This document shows, piece by piece, positions 20,545-32,554 of a DNA stretch of 64,000 bases. The position numbers and the translations under genes were made by a program. How positions within the stretch are numbered: the first letter of the stretch is position 1; every line of letters starts with the position of its first letter. A model generated the notes under the pieces. It searched no databases and was not told the DNA's origin. It saw only the letters and a program-made list of their open reading frames with translations. This stretch comes from Chamaecrista fasciculata (lineage: Eukaryota > Streptophyta > Magnoliopsida > Fabales > Fabaceae): the NCBI GenBank assembly GCA_003254925.1, contig QANZ01010384.1, positions 66,387 through 130,386 of the forward strand, read 5' to 3'.

Positions 20545-21095
20545 TTACAGGTTTAAACGAAAATTACATTTATGTAGAATTTGATATAAGACCCTATCAC
20601 TTGGATTACCAAGCTTATAGTTCCAGCAAAGGAGCTCTTCTTTAGTTAATAACTTGGAGGAAAAAGTCTTCGAGACTGTAGCTGAACAAACTTGAGGTAT
20701 GCAAGGCTTCATTGAATCATCATGACCATCAGTTTTCTTCAGTGGGTACATGTCGTGGCTTGAGGTCCCTTCCACCAACAATGATCCTGTGTTCTTGTCC
20801 TTCACAACACATGCTCCATTAGAGAAATGAACATTCACAGGATTATCAAGTGTAAGTCTATGAACACTTAATAGGTTTTTAGTAGCAGCAGGAACAACCA
20901 ACACATCATTAAGTTTCAAACGAGAATTAGAAGCACATAAAGAACTAGACCCAATTCCTGTAACAGTAGTCATATCACCAGTGTAAGTATAAAGTTGAGT
21001 TGGTTTACCTAAGGGTTCAACATGGTCCAACTGATCCGAGTATGGAGTGACATGGTAGTTTGCGCCACTGTCAACATACCATGAAGGGTCACCAA
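20545..21095 (-). pseudogene. copia-B protease and integrase N-terminal part
   Basis: A minus-strand frame reads the aspartic protease signature VDSGAN (about 21080), then the typical LLSVHRLT phrase and, near the end, LLCWNYKLG where the integrase HHCC zinc motif would lie. The histidine pair is not clear. The protease core and gag are in different frames near 21010-21100. Confidence 0.75.
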
Positions 21096-22155
21096 CAGTT
21101 TGAGGTTGCGCATAGGAAGCAGTAGGATATGAAGATGAGGCTTGAGCATGAAAAACTTGAGGTGCCTGAGAGAATTTTCACTGAAACGAGGAGAATGAGT
21201 AGGTGGAAGGAATGAACGGTCAAAGCGAAGAAAACAGTTGGAGACCACATGTCCTGGACGCTTGTAGAGGTGACAAAAAGGTCTACCACTGCCAAAACGA
21301 CCACCGCCGCCTCGAGAGCGGCCAGCACCACGAGAACCACCACCACGAGCACCGCGAGCACCTCGCCAAGAACCACGAGAAGCACTTGGAGAGGGAAAAC
21401 AACTACCAGTAGGATGCCCTTGAGAGAAGTTAGCAGTGGGGTTCAGAGATAGAGAAGAAAACTGAGTTTGTTGCTCCAAACTGCTCTCAAAAGAGAGAAG
21501 AGTAGACTGAACTTCAAGCCATGAGAGGTCTTTTTCATCAGCCATGCGAACAATGACCGAGACAACCCCATTATACTCATTATCAAGACCATTTAAGGCA
21601 TAAAGCACAAGGTCCGTGATAGTAACAGGCGCACCAGCAAGAGCTAATTGATCAGCAAGGTTCTTGAGCTTGTTGAGATAATCAAGCATAGGTAAAGCAT
21701 TTTTCCTAGTTTTATGAAGCTCTCCTTTCAAAACTAGCACACACGACTTGAGGCTAGCGCAAGTGAGCTCTTTAGCACCATTCCATAGAGCCCTTGCAGT
21801 GCGACAATGGAGAAGAGAAAGGCTGATTTCTTGCGTCATTGTATTACGCATCCATCCAACCAAGAGCTTGTCAACAGCCATCCATTCAACATAAGAAGGA
21901 TTTGGCACCATTTGTGAGTCACGAGCTACGAGACGAGAAGGGACATCAGTTCCATAAAGATGAAAGTCAAGAAAATTACCTTCAATAAGAGGCAAAACAT
22001 GTGATTCCCAAAACCAAATAGTTTTCTCTATTCAACTTAATAGAGGAAGTTTGGGCTGAGGACTGAAAAAGAGGACATGTTTTAACTACAGTGGCTAGGG
22101 TAGCAGCGTCAGAAGTGGCAGAAGCATACGTAGGAGTAGAGGTAGGAGATGCCAT
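21009..22155 (-). pseudogene. copia-B gag
   Basis: It starts MASPTSTPTYAS at 22155; about 165 nt later the frame slips by one base in a T-rich run near 21990 and continues to 21009. It contains the UBN2-type capsid region (LVGWMRNTMTQE, ARALWNGAKEL, YLNKLKNLADQL), an Arg/Gly-rich (RGG) stretch, and a CCHC zinc knuckle in which the second cysteine is replaced (CHLYKRPGHVVSNC). It would pack RNA in an active element; here it is broken. Confidence 0.85.
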
Positions 22156-22160
22156 GGCTA

Positions 22161-22169
22161 CTGATACCA
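22161..22169 (-). other. Primer-binding site of copia-B
   Basis: The minus strand reads TGGTATCAG, the usual primer site matching the 3' end of initiator methionine tRNA. It lies 9 bp inside the 5' LTR. Confidence 0.8.
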
Positions 22170-22178
22170 AGAAAGAGA

Positions 22179-22392
22179 ATAGACACAAAATGGTAAAATA
22201 TTCAAAAGCCTGTATATTGCAGCAGCTATTAGGGTCTTTATATTGCAGAACCCTACAAGAAATCTGTTACAAAAGAATGAATAACAAATTCTAGGCTAAT
22301 ACGTATACACAAAGGGTACAATACACAGTTGTACACAGCTCAACACTATGTGAGGACTAATTACAAAAGCTAATTAATTTACTGTCTTAACA
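22179..22392 (-). repeat. 5' LTR of copia-B
   Basis: 214 bp, a direct copy of 17619-17832. On the minus strand it would drive transcription through gag-pol. Confidence 0.9.
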
Positions 22393-22604
22393 AAAGTTTT
22401 TAATATTGAACAATTACATCCTTTAATTGTTGGTGATGCATTAAATCAAATATTCAAATTACCATCCAGAGTCCACAACGAAACTTTTAATTGGTAACCC
22501 ATCTCCTTTGAATCACACCTCTAGATCTAATGTCCCCTAGTTGTAAAACTTTTCCCCCACATCCAATTTTTAACTCCAAATTTCTCTTCCCCTCTCCATT
22601 GTCA

Positions 22605-24000
22605 ATGATCCATGATCTGACCATATTTCATCATATATTTTAGAGACATTTTAGGGCATTTTATATTCATTTGGGATTCAATTGCATGCCTTTATGTCCC
22701 TTTATGATAAAATATGATGCCTTGAAGTTTGATGATTATTTGGACTATTTTGTGAGTAATTGTGTCGTTTTCTCGAGTTTAATCTTTATTACTTGATTGA
22801 TCCTCTTTATCCAGAGAATTCACTTAGTTTCTCGATGTTCTTGATAGGTTTTAATGAAGTCCAAAGTGCTGCATTGCTTCGAGGAAGGCTCAAGGATGTT
22901 TGGAGACGAGTCAGGGACCAAACTGAAAACGAATTCAAGTTGCTGAAAAAACCGCCGCCGGAACCGCCGCCATGCATAGCCGCGGCGGGTTCGCGATAAT
23001 TTGTAATTAAGTAGGCCCAAGCCCGATTTTGATGATTCAGACCTAGATTTCTTTGGGGAAGCGCCAAAAATAGCATAGGTAGAGGGTCTAGAGGTCAAAG
23101 AGAGGACACACAATACTTGAGAGAGAGTTTTTACACATTGGGGATTTCGGTTAGCAATTTGGTTTATCGTGTGAAGCTTTCCTTGAGATCATGGCAGCAG
23201 ATTCTGAAGTTGTTCATCTGTCAACCATGAGCGGCTAAATACTCATACCCGGAGGAGCATTGGAGCAAAGCATGAACTAGGGTTTCGTCATTAAGGAGTT
23301 TTTCTCACACTAGAATTAGGATTTACTTTATTGTTCTTGAATTCTAGTTGAACCTGAGAACTTTTTGGTATTCTGATTCTTGATTAGGAACTTGGATTTA
23401 TTGTTTGATTATGTCTTGATTGTAGCCCTTGAGTTTATACTAGTTTGGTTACAATTATAGATGTATGGCTTTGACAATGTTTATTGTTATAAAGATTATG
23501 TTTCTTGATCTTCGTTTATCATCAATTGAATGAGATTTTCAATACTTGTTGTGGATCTATCTTGTTTAAGGTGTTTGCATGATAGGGTTGTTAATCTAGG
23601 TCATTAAGTTGTTAGTGACTATCTTAGAATGATTTGTGTGGGAATACTCCATTTATCTTTATTAGTAATGATTGCTTAATCCAATTGCTCTGTCGGGTGT
23701 TTTCTCAATTTGGTTAATCTATTCGTATTATTGTTTCTTTCAATTCAATCTTTTAAATCAAAAACACAAAAACATTTATTGCTTTATTTAATTATCGTCT
23801 TAGGTAATAGAAAACAATCAAAGAACAAAATTCCTGTTGCTTTCTCCCAACTAGTGATAATTTGGTATTGTTCACTTTTAAACCTTGCACAAAAGTTCCT
23901 CGAGAGATCGACTCGGATTGCACCACTATAGTGCATTTTATTCCGGTATTTTGGCCACCTAGCGACGGGTGCGGTCAATCCAACACGCTTCGTGATGTCA
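22605..24000 (+). mobile_element. Probable gypsy-type LTR remnant
   Basis: The stretch has the look of a large plant gypsy LTR: TCATATATTTTAGAGACATT near the start and, near the end, CCTCGAGAGATCGACTCGG with a CCACTATAGTGCATTT phrase and GCGACGGGTGCGGTCA. These resemble the 3' parts of Athila/Tat LTRs as I recall them. No partner LTR or coding region is seen. A short open frame (22760-22999) is rich in Pro and Arg at its end and is not credible as a gene. Confidence 0.4.
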
Positions 24001-24009
24001 AAAAGTCTT

Positions 24010-25304
24010 ATTCAGAGATGCTAATATTACAATTTATAGCTTCTATACTTTTATTATTGTTATTATTCTCATTCACTATATGCTATTTTGATTTTGAAAT
24101 ATTGTGGATTTGGCATGTTGATATTTGCTTTTAGAATTTAGATTTTATTTTTCTGTTGTTGTTATTGTGCAGTATTTTGTCATTATGGTGATATTGTTCA
24201 TTCCATTTCATTATGTATTTCTAATAGGACTCTTTCTATATTGCTTTTAGATAGATATCCAATGTTTAACCTCATAAACTTTCTTTGTTCTCTATATACC
24301 ACACCCCCCACTCCTCTATTCTCTCTTAATTGATTTATGTTCTCTGTTTCTTTTTTTCTCTTAGTTTGGTTGACAAAGATGTGAGAAAAGCAAACCCTTT
24401 GACAATGCAAATGTTTCTAATTCAGTTGTTCACAAGTTTTCATTTCAATTCATATTGATTTCATTTATTAGTTTTGATATTTTAGAATAAATTTTTTAAT
24501 TTCCTACCAAAAGTTTGGATAAAGAACCACCACTACTACCAACGTTTACAATATTCATATTAGGGACGGTGGGAGGGTGCCAGTGGCCCCCCAATATAAT
24601 TGTGATATAATATACATATGTATATAACTTAGATTTAGGGGTGACAAAATTAATTCAAAATCACTAAACAAATTCTACACAATTACAAAATTAATCAAAC
24701 AAATCCAACTATTTAAATAATGGGTCAAGATGGAGAGGGTAATTAAAAACTTGACCCACTAAAATTTGAGTTTGATTGGACCAACCTATGGTTTACCCAT
24801 CAACCCATGTATTATGCTTATTTTCATTTTACCATTTTTAATTTCATAACACTTCAATAAATTAATTTAATATATTTTTTTCCTTCGATAGACCCAGTTT
24901 GGCCCATCCAAGCCCGATGAACTCAATTTTGCTTATCTTGGCTCGATGGACCCAGTCTAGTTCGACAACCTAATGGATTCGAGGTAAGTAAGCAGGACGA
25001 ACTCAATCCAACCCGACGAGTCTGATTTGGTCCAGGCTTACTTAATAGGGTTGATTTGGTCTGGGCAGGCTCGACATGCACGACCAAGTTTGGGTAGGCC
25101 CAATGGACCCAATCTTGTTCTGATTGGCTCACCCTATTTAGAAAGGCCAGTCCGATCTTATCCGGGCTAGCACGACAAGCTTGATATGATCTGGGTCAAC
25201 CCGAAAAGACTGATTTGGTCTACGCCGGTCCAACGAGCTCGATCCAGTTCGAGCCAGCTCGAGATGGTCTACCAAGTCTTATATCCAACCTATCCTTATA
25301 GTCT
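24010..25304. other. AT-rich DNA and a truncated TAGGGGTG element
   Basis: 24010-24630 is AT-rich with no gene. From about 24635 a sequence starting TAGGGGTGACAAAA resembles the MITE at 5142-5494, with repeated CAACCCGA and GACCCAGT-type phrases to about 25280. No matching right terminus was found; an LTR fragment begins at about 25305 and may have cut it. Confidence 0.45.
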
Positions 25305-26700
25305 TTGTTAGATAAAAGAAAAACCAAGAGGGAGGGGGTGAACTGGTATTTTAAAACTGTTCAGTTTTATGCAACTCAGTTCTTTAAAAGGATAGAAAAC
25401 ACGCAATTAGGAAATGATAGATAAGGATTTGAGAGTTCATGAAGATCACACCATGATATATAGTGGTTCACACCAAGTTTGCACTTGATGCTACGTCCAC
25501 TCCTGAAACACACAGCAAGAGAGTTTTTATAATGAGGGTAACAAGTGCACGAGAGCTAACCCTTTTTCCGGGGGTTCACCTCACTTGGTTTTACAAGCTC
25601 ACAAGTACAATAACAACCCAATATCCACCCAGAAGCTCTCTAAGCTATTACCAAACCTATCCAACCTTAAACACTAAGGCTCATCCAAAGGGTTTTACGC
25701 AGGAAGCTTTAATAGCCTTCTAGGAACTACACAATCAGAGTAGAAGAGGTTTTGATATTTTCTCACTAAGAGAATAGTCACTAAGACTGAATAGCACTAA
25801 GCTAAGATGAAGAGAGTACAATTTATAGTACAGAATGTTCAGATCATTGTATATCTTCAATTCTTGGTCTGCTTCATATATATAGAGACTCTGAAGGAAC
25901 TAGCCGTTAAGAACTAGAGCTTCAACAGTCCAAATAATGCAACGACTCTTCTGATTATCAGAGCAAGGATGTCCATCACAAAATCTTGATGATTCTTCAC
26001 TTTGATCTTTCATTAAATGGTTGTGGAGCTTTCCATGTTTTCTGCTTCATTAACGTCTCTTTCCAGGTTCTGAGCAGCACACAGCTCGTCAGTACCTTCA
26101 ACACTATAGCCTTGGTCTTTTCAATATGCTTCAGAGTATTGTTAAGCAGAGTAAGTGACATTTTGCCTTTTTGTACTTCAGCTCTTGCATCACACAAACA
26201 ACAAAGGAGCATTTCCTTGAAAGGAAACTGTTGCAATATACTTTCTTTTCCACAAATAATAAAAGCCAGAATTTAAGGAGAAGCTGTTGCAAAAGGCAAG
26301 GAGTGAACAAATCACTTTTAGGAGTAAAATTTCAATCTTTGGATTGATTAATCAAATATTTGACATTATCAAAAACTTAATTCCATTTAATTTACAATTA
26401 ATTAATTAATTAATTAAATTAGCTAATTTATAACTCATTAATCAAAATTTAGTCTTCTCTTCCTCTATTGTGTTAGTCAACTTTTCTCTAGCAATGTCAG
26501 AGAAAACCAATCACTTTAACTTTTGCTTTACTTCCCCATGAGGGGCTACTACTCTAGTACCCCTCTTAGGTTGTGCCGTATATGGAAGACTTGCTCCTCT
26601 TGAGCAATACTCCTACTTGAACTCAGAAATTGGAGGTGCGCCTATGTGTTCTCCTTGACTAATACTCTAATAGACCTAAAACAAGCATTTAAAACTATAA
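25305..26700 (-). mobile_element. SIRE-like LTR fragment
   Basis: It begins TGTTAGATAAAAG and soon reads ACCAAGAGGGAGGGGGTGAA, close to the left end of the LTR at 30112 (TGTTAGTCAGG..., ACCAAGAGGGGGGTGAATTGG). Further on it shows TCACACC, ACTCCTG and CACCTCACTT-type phrases in a similar order. The right end is not defined. No coding region accompanies it. Confidence 0.45.
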
Positions 26701-26801
26701 ACAAAATCAAATTTTCTTTTAAATTTATTAATTCTCATGAGATGATAAATGCTCAAATAGTTATGGTGGGATTTACATTTAACTGTTATTGAGCCTCAAA
26801 C

Positions 26802-27146
26802 TAAGAAGCATGGACACTTCATTTTGAGGGCGTGTCGCCGTGTCGGACACGTGTCAGTGTCCGACACCCGTACGACACCGACACGACACATATTCATAAA
26901 TTTTAAAATATAAATCAATTTTTTGTGACTTTATCATGACATATAAGAGAAAATAATAATACATATGACATATATTATGAATAAAACTTGTAATTTTTAA
27001 ATTTTTCATTAAAAATTATGAATATTTAATTATTTATATATAGAAATATATGGCGTGTCGTGTCGCGTAATTTTGAGAGTTTAGCGTGTCGCTGTGTCCG
27101 TGTCCGTGTCGTGTCCCGTGTCCGTGTCAGTGTCCATGCTTCCTAG
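26802..27146. mobile_element. GTGTC-rich hairpin MITE, copy 1, with 9-bp duplication
   Basis: The ends TAAGAAGCATGGACAC and inverted TAGGAAGCATGGACAC enclose 345 bp. The 9 bases GCCTCAAAC flank it on both sides (26793-26801 and 27147-27155). Both edges carry arrays of GTGTC/GACAC, including a perfect hairpin with stem GTGTCGGACAC around GTGTCA. The middle is AT-rich. No coding potential. Confidence 0.8.
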
Positions 27147-27339
27147 GCCTCAAACAATGGGATACAAATTAATACTTAATGGATATAAGGAAATCGTGTA
27201 TCAATAATGGATCGGAACTAAACTATATGGAGAAGCTACAGATGCTATAATAATCAATGTTCTAATCTGATGTTGAACACTGAATGTAATGAAAGAAGAT
27301 ATTGATGACGAAAAGTATATATATATTAGATAGATGATC

Positions 27340-27680
27340 TAAGAAGCATGCACACTTCATTTTGAGGGCGTGTCGCCGTGTCGGACACGTGTCGGTGTCC
27401 GACACCCGTACGACACTAACACGACATATATTCATAAATTTTAAAATATAAATCAATTTTTTGTGACTTTAACATGACATATAAGAGAAAATAATAATAC
27501 ATATGACATATATTATGAATAAAACTTGTAATTTTTAAATTTTTCATTAAAAATTATGAATATTTAATTATTTTTATATATAAATATATGTCGTGTCGTG
27601 TCGCGTAATTTTGAGAGTCTAACGTGTCACTGTGTCCGTGTCCGTGTCGTGTCCTGTGTCCGTATTAGTGTCCATGCTTA
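27340..27680. mobile_element. GTGTC-rich hairpin MITE, copy 2
   Basis: A direct copy of 26802-27146 at about 90% or more identity, in the same orientation, 195 bp downstream. It keeps the stem GTGTCGGACAC. I found no clear target duplication, and the right TIR lacks three bases. Sequence just outside the two copies (near 27215-27330 and 27755-27840) is also similar, which suggests local duplication. Confidence 0.75.
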
Positions 27681-29578
27681 TGATACTAGTACATAGTACT
27701 TTTCTTGGACCCTCACTTCACTTAATGACGTAAACTTTCAGATTGAATGGACCTAAACTATGGAAAAGCTACAGATCCTATAATCAATGTTCAAGATAGT
27801 GAATTAGTGATGACTGAAAAGTATATATATACATATGATATATGATTGTGATCGCAAATGTGACATGATCAACTTGATTATTCTCAGCCACCTCTCAATT
27901 CTCACCCATATATATATATGGACCTTTCTATCATCCTAAATCTGCGGAAATTAAACCAACGACAGCACAGTTGTCGCTGCAGAGATATAATTTTATATAT
28001 TTATCATATAATTATGATATATTTAAAAAAAAAAGTAAATTTTTATCCAAACACATTATATATTTACCTTATAAATTTTTTAAAAAAGTAATTTTTGAAA
28101 GTAATTGAATTACTTTATCATATAATTATGATATATTTAAAAGAATAATTTTCTTTAAAAATTAATTTCTCCAAAATTTATTTTATCCAAACCCATTAAG
28201 GATATGTTTTCATTAATTCCGTATACAAGGAAAACAAGTTGGAAAATCTCATGGAAATGGAGCTAACCACGTAAACCATAAAAGCAAAATGATGCATGGA
28301 ATATTGGTACTGAAAGATAAGGAAAAAGAAAAAGACATATATGGTGTTGCTTCCGATATTTAGGAGCTGGTACGTGTTAGCCTATTAGGTATTATTAATT
28401 ATACTATTATTTACCATTGAAAAAGATATGCATGATTCTACATATCAGGAAAGCTATATCCAATACACATTCATTAATTTAGAATCAATTAATCAATTAA
28501 TATATATATATATATATATCTCCTCGGAGGTTGAGACTTAGAGACGCTCTCAATCACATCGTTGAGATTATTAAGATCAAAAGATGAGGATCTTAAATCA
28601 CACAGTCGTCTTTGACAAATTGAAAAGATATTGATTGATTAAAAAGATTTTTTAATATACTATATACATATAATTGAGTAGATAATTAATTGCTCGTGTG
28701 GTGGGATCAGAAACTGAGGGAGATAACAAAATAATAAGATGAGTAGATGACCTTACTTAATATAATAATTAATTACTATCTATAATTATATGAATTAGCT
28801 AGCTAGACTAGATATAGGTGATGACTTGAGTGTGACTTGAGAAAGGGTACAAATTGAAGCAGTACCATGAAAAGTACTTTGATCGATGAAACATTCGTCT
28901 TATTGGAATGAATAATAAGGTGTAAAAATAAGTAGAACGATCATCTCATTCACAAAATCGTAAAACAAAATCTAGCTCGCTCAATAATATATATATATAA
29001 ATTTCTAAATTTGATATGTGTGATATAGATTGATGATTTGATTCGGCTAATCTGGCCAATTAATACAATCCTTGATCAATTATAACATTAATTTGACAGA
29101 AACACTTGAACAAATTAATCATGAATGATTTTCATTTGGGTTAGAAGTAGAAGAGTCAAGCGTAATGTGTGTGTGTGTATAATGCATTATTAATTATTGC
29201 ATTATGAAGATCAGTTCAAGCATATTTATATAGGACAACTAAATAAACTTTCACCACAAAACTGATCGAGTTGCGTCTGCTCCTCATGAAGAATTCCACC
29301 AATTATTTGTTCAAAGTTGGGAATTAGCTGTCTTTAGCTAGCTCTAATTAAAAGATAATATAATAAGCCACTTCAATCATTTCTCTTGATAGGATTCCTT
29401 AATTAATTAAACTAATAACCCAACTTATATAGAATCATGTACCTACATCAAGGATATATATGTATATAATTAATTCTGTCATAGTCATTGTATCTCTTTT
29501 CTATCATGATCAAAATTGAACCACACGCCCACACCAATTAAGACACTGCAAAAAGATACACCTATCTTTACAGTATTC
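27681..29578. other. AT-rich intergenic DNA
   Basis: It contains many TA runs (for example 28500-28519), short direct repeats (AAATTTTTATCCAAACACATT-like) and a GT run (29169-29180). No open frame, TIR or LTR worth naming. Confidence 0.55.
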
Positions 29579-29660
29579 TTTTTTTTTTTTTGATAAAAAG
29601 TGCAATTCATTAAAAAGGCAGAATAGAACATAGACAGTATAACAGTAGCGGGTTATTCAT
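29579..29660 (-). repeat. Possible LINE 3' tail, reversed
   Basis: A run of T (29579-29591) followed by GATAAAAAGTGCAATTCATT. It resembles the arrangement at 5587-5765. There is no coding evidence. Confidence 0.25.
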
Positions 29661-29944
29661 CTTTTCAGTATTCACTAAGCATAAATAAATCTAAAAGACA
29701 TTACCATAATTTGCCACTTAATTAACTCTTTCTACCCACATATATCATAGATATAATCTCGTACGCTTTATGTAATTGTTCTTAAACCATCAGTATTCAC
29801 TAGCCAGTTTGTTGGATTATATGATGAATGATCTACCAAACTACCTTAATTCTAAATTAGCAATAATAATCACGGGCATATATATATATATATATTTATA
29901 TAATTATCAATTTCTTACGGAGTACTGCATAATTCTAACTAATA

Positions 29945-30111
29945 TGGCCTGTTTGGATTAGAGTTAGGAGTTAAAGAAGTATAAAGGAATGGATGAGTTT
30001 GTAAAGGAGAGTTAAAAGATTTGGTTTATAAAGGAGTACTTTAGTAAATGATGTTTGGAAAAATAACAGATAAATGAGAAATTATGATGTGAAATTATTT
30101 TAAAGGGTATG
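29945..30111. mobile_element. Left part of a GGCCTGTTTGG repeat cut by the LTR
   Basis: GGCCTGTTTGGATTAG is a start seen in many plant MITEs. The sequence runs into the LTR at 30112, with no matching right end nearby. Confidence 0.3.
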
Positions 30112-31722
30112 TGTTAGTCAGGATGCACAAGAAAAATATACCAAGAGGGGGGTGAATTGGTATTTCAAAAACTTTTTCTAAGTTAAAAACAAGTTTTAAC
30201 AGAGTTAGTTAAAACAGTTACTCAAAACAATCCCTCTAATATAAATTCCTTAGAACAATTCTTTATAACAGTTTCTTTCAGAGCAAAGCTTCTTAGCAAT
30301 AAAAAATATGCTTAAGAACACAGATGTACTTAGATAAAGCAAATACTTAAGCAGATCTGATATATCAACAGATTTGCTAATGAAAGAAAACTAATCCTTA
30401 ACTCAAAAGATAAATGCGGCATATAAAGAAGAAAGGATAAGGAATAAGACACAGTAGATTTATCCTGATTCAGAATAAGATACTAGTCCTGAACAAAGAA
30501 CTTTCTCTTAAGCCTACGTTCAGTCCCCAAACACAAAGTAAGGGATTTTATATTATTGCCGGACAAACTAACAAAATTACAATTGACACTCAACCACTCA
30601 CGGATCACCACTAGGGTTTCACACTTTTACAGTTTCCCAAACCACAAGTCCTCACGGGTAATCAACCAGGTTCCTCACAGCAACTCCTCTTACAGTGCAA
30701 CCACTCAAGGATAACCACTATAGGGTTTCACAACAACCGAGGGCAGGTAACCTATTACCACTAGAAGGTATGCGAACGAATTAGACTTTTCAAGAAGTAT
30801 ATAGAAGGGGTTCTCTAACAAAGAGATAGGTTCACACACAAAGGTGAATGTCACAAAGACTAATCCCACAAAGGGTTCTCACAAAGAGATTTCGCACTTA
30901 GCAGCTTTAGCAATTAGCAATCAGCTTGACACACAGTCTAACATCTTCTCCTTTCAAATACTTCAGCTTTTATAGAGAGCAGCTTCAGCAGCTTGATATG
31001 GAAATTTTCTTCAGCTTTGAATACTCCAACGACTAGGAACAATAGTATCTTCAACATATTCGATTTGACATATAGACGTTGAGCTTTAATCAGCATGGTC
31101 AGAATATGAAAGTCTGAAAAACTTTCTTTAAGATAGTTCCTTGACTTGCGGAATAGGAGCAATTAGCAGAAATCTTTCCAAAAATAGATTTAGCAATAAA
31201 TAATAATCTCAACGGTCAGCTTAAACTTTCCCAATATGTATAACACATAGTTATTGCAATGAGGAACGTTTTGCACTTGAAATGAATCGGATATAAAGAT
31301 CATAGCAAAACTTAGAGAGTTTCCTAAACAGTTCCTTCAATCATAGCGATAATTAGAGAACAGGAATAATTCCTAGATTTCTTTTCTTCTTGAGATAGAT
31401 TAACACATAATCACTTATTTCACATTAAATATGATTCTAATCTTACTCAATCATGGTCACTTAATTATGTCGCACTATATAAAGCAATAATCCGAGACAT
31501 AAATGATCTTTCACATTAACACTTTATTATTAAACAAAAATATATCGTTTAGGCAATATTAACATGTATAGCAATTAAGAAAATACATTAAGTCAATATA
31601 TATATCAACAAAGAATTTTTGGCAATTATCAAAACAAATAAAATAAATAAATACTAAAATTAATTTATTTTATATTCTAGCGCTTAAAAATAAAATTAAT
31701 CTATACAAAATTTATCCCAACA
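30112..31722 (-). repeat. 3' LTR of copia-A, 1611 bp
   Basis: On the plus strand it starts TGTTAGTCAGG and ends TTTATCCCAACA; on the minus strand it starts TGTTGGGATAAATTTTG. The 3' LTR lies directly beside the purine tract, as expected. It includes ACCAAGAGGGGGGTGAATTGG near the far end. An open frame inside it is a chance frame. Confidence 0.8.
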
Positions 31723-31736
31723 ATCTCCCCCTTTTT
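31723..31736 (-). other. Polypurine tract of copia-A
   Basis: The minus strand reads AAAAAGGGGGAGAT immediately before the 3' LTR. A second similar tract (AAAAGGGGGAGAAAG) lies at about 32170, which would be odd for a single element. Confidence 0.8.
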
Positions 31737-32554
31737 GATAATGACAAAAATTCGAACAAGTTTGCATATCAAAAGGTTGAGGTCTTGAGGAATCAGAGCA
31801 CAAAACAAAAACAAATAAAAGAAATCAAAAAGATTATATCTTGAAACTAGTCCTATGAATAAGTCCTATAAGGAAGTCCTATAGACTAATCCTAGGCGAT
31901 AAAACTTGAGGATTTCTCTCCCTATCAAAAACAAAATATGCACACATATAAAGAATTATCATAGGATATGTACAGAGCATACAAATGAAAGTAAAAACAG
32001 AGCAATATGAATACAGAAAACATATATATACAGAGCATGCAGTTATCAATATATAAATCATATATGCAATTTGATATAGGATCAGAGCATAAAGTGTAAA
32101 CATAAAAACATATCAGACTCGATCCTTTCTCACTTAGAGAAACACAATAGCAAACTTGGTTCTAAATCTTTCTCCCCCTTTTGACATGATCAAAAAGGGT
32201 TCCTGCAGGAAGTATTAGCACAGAGCATATACAGGTATAATTCGCAGGAGAGATATAAAATGTAAACATTCATAACAGAAGGAGCCTAAGGGCTCTCAAA
32301 TATCCAGAACATAAAACCAAGGTTCAGAGCATAGAAACTTAAAAAAAATTATCCGATACAGTCATCCCAAAATGAAATTAAACAAACTAATAACAGAAAA
32401 CATGAAATGGAATGCATGAGGAATGAGGTTAAGGATGGATGAAAGGATTATGAGTGAGGATGGTTTGTGAATAGAGGATGGATTGTGAGGGGTTGTGTGT
32501 GAGGATGGTTTAATGTGGACGAGGACGAATGATTTGTAATGGGTAGGCAAAGGT

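Larger units (their letters stand above)
17619..22392 (-). mobile_element. Ty1/copia retrotransposon (copia-B), nearly complete
   Basis: Two 214-bp direct LTRs flank gag, protease, integrase, reverse transcriptase and RNase H in copia order on the minus strand. A primer-binding site (TGGTATCAG, initiator Met tRNA type) follows the 5' LTR and a purine tract precedes the 3' LTR. The LTRs differ at about 7 of 214 positions, so the insertion is fairly recent. Short LTRs and the protein motifs suggest the Ale/Retrofit lineage (inference). Three breaks are seen: a one-base slip in gag near 21990, a break between RT and RNase H near 18530, and a stop in RNase H. I saw no perfect target duplication. 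Confidence 0.9.

Noticed and set aside
17614..22397. 5-bp target duplication of copia-B
   Set aside because: Flanks TAGTT and AAAGT do not match; a one-base offset would be needed.
25463..26276. Several short frames on both strands
   Set aside because: They lie in LTR-like DNA and show no conserved motif.
27340..27680. Target duplication of the second GTGTC element
   Set aside because: Flanks (GATGATC and TGATACT) do not match in register.
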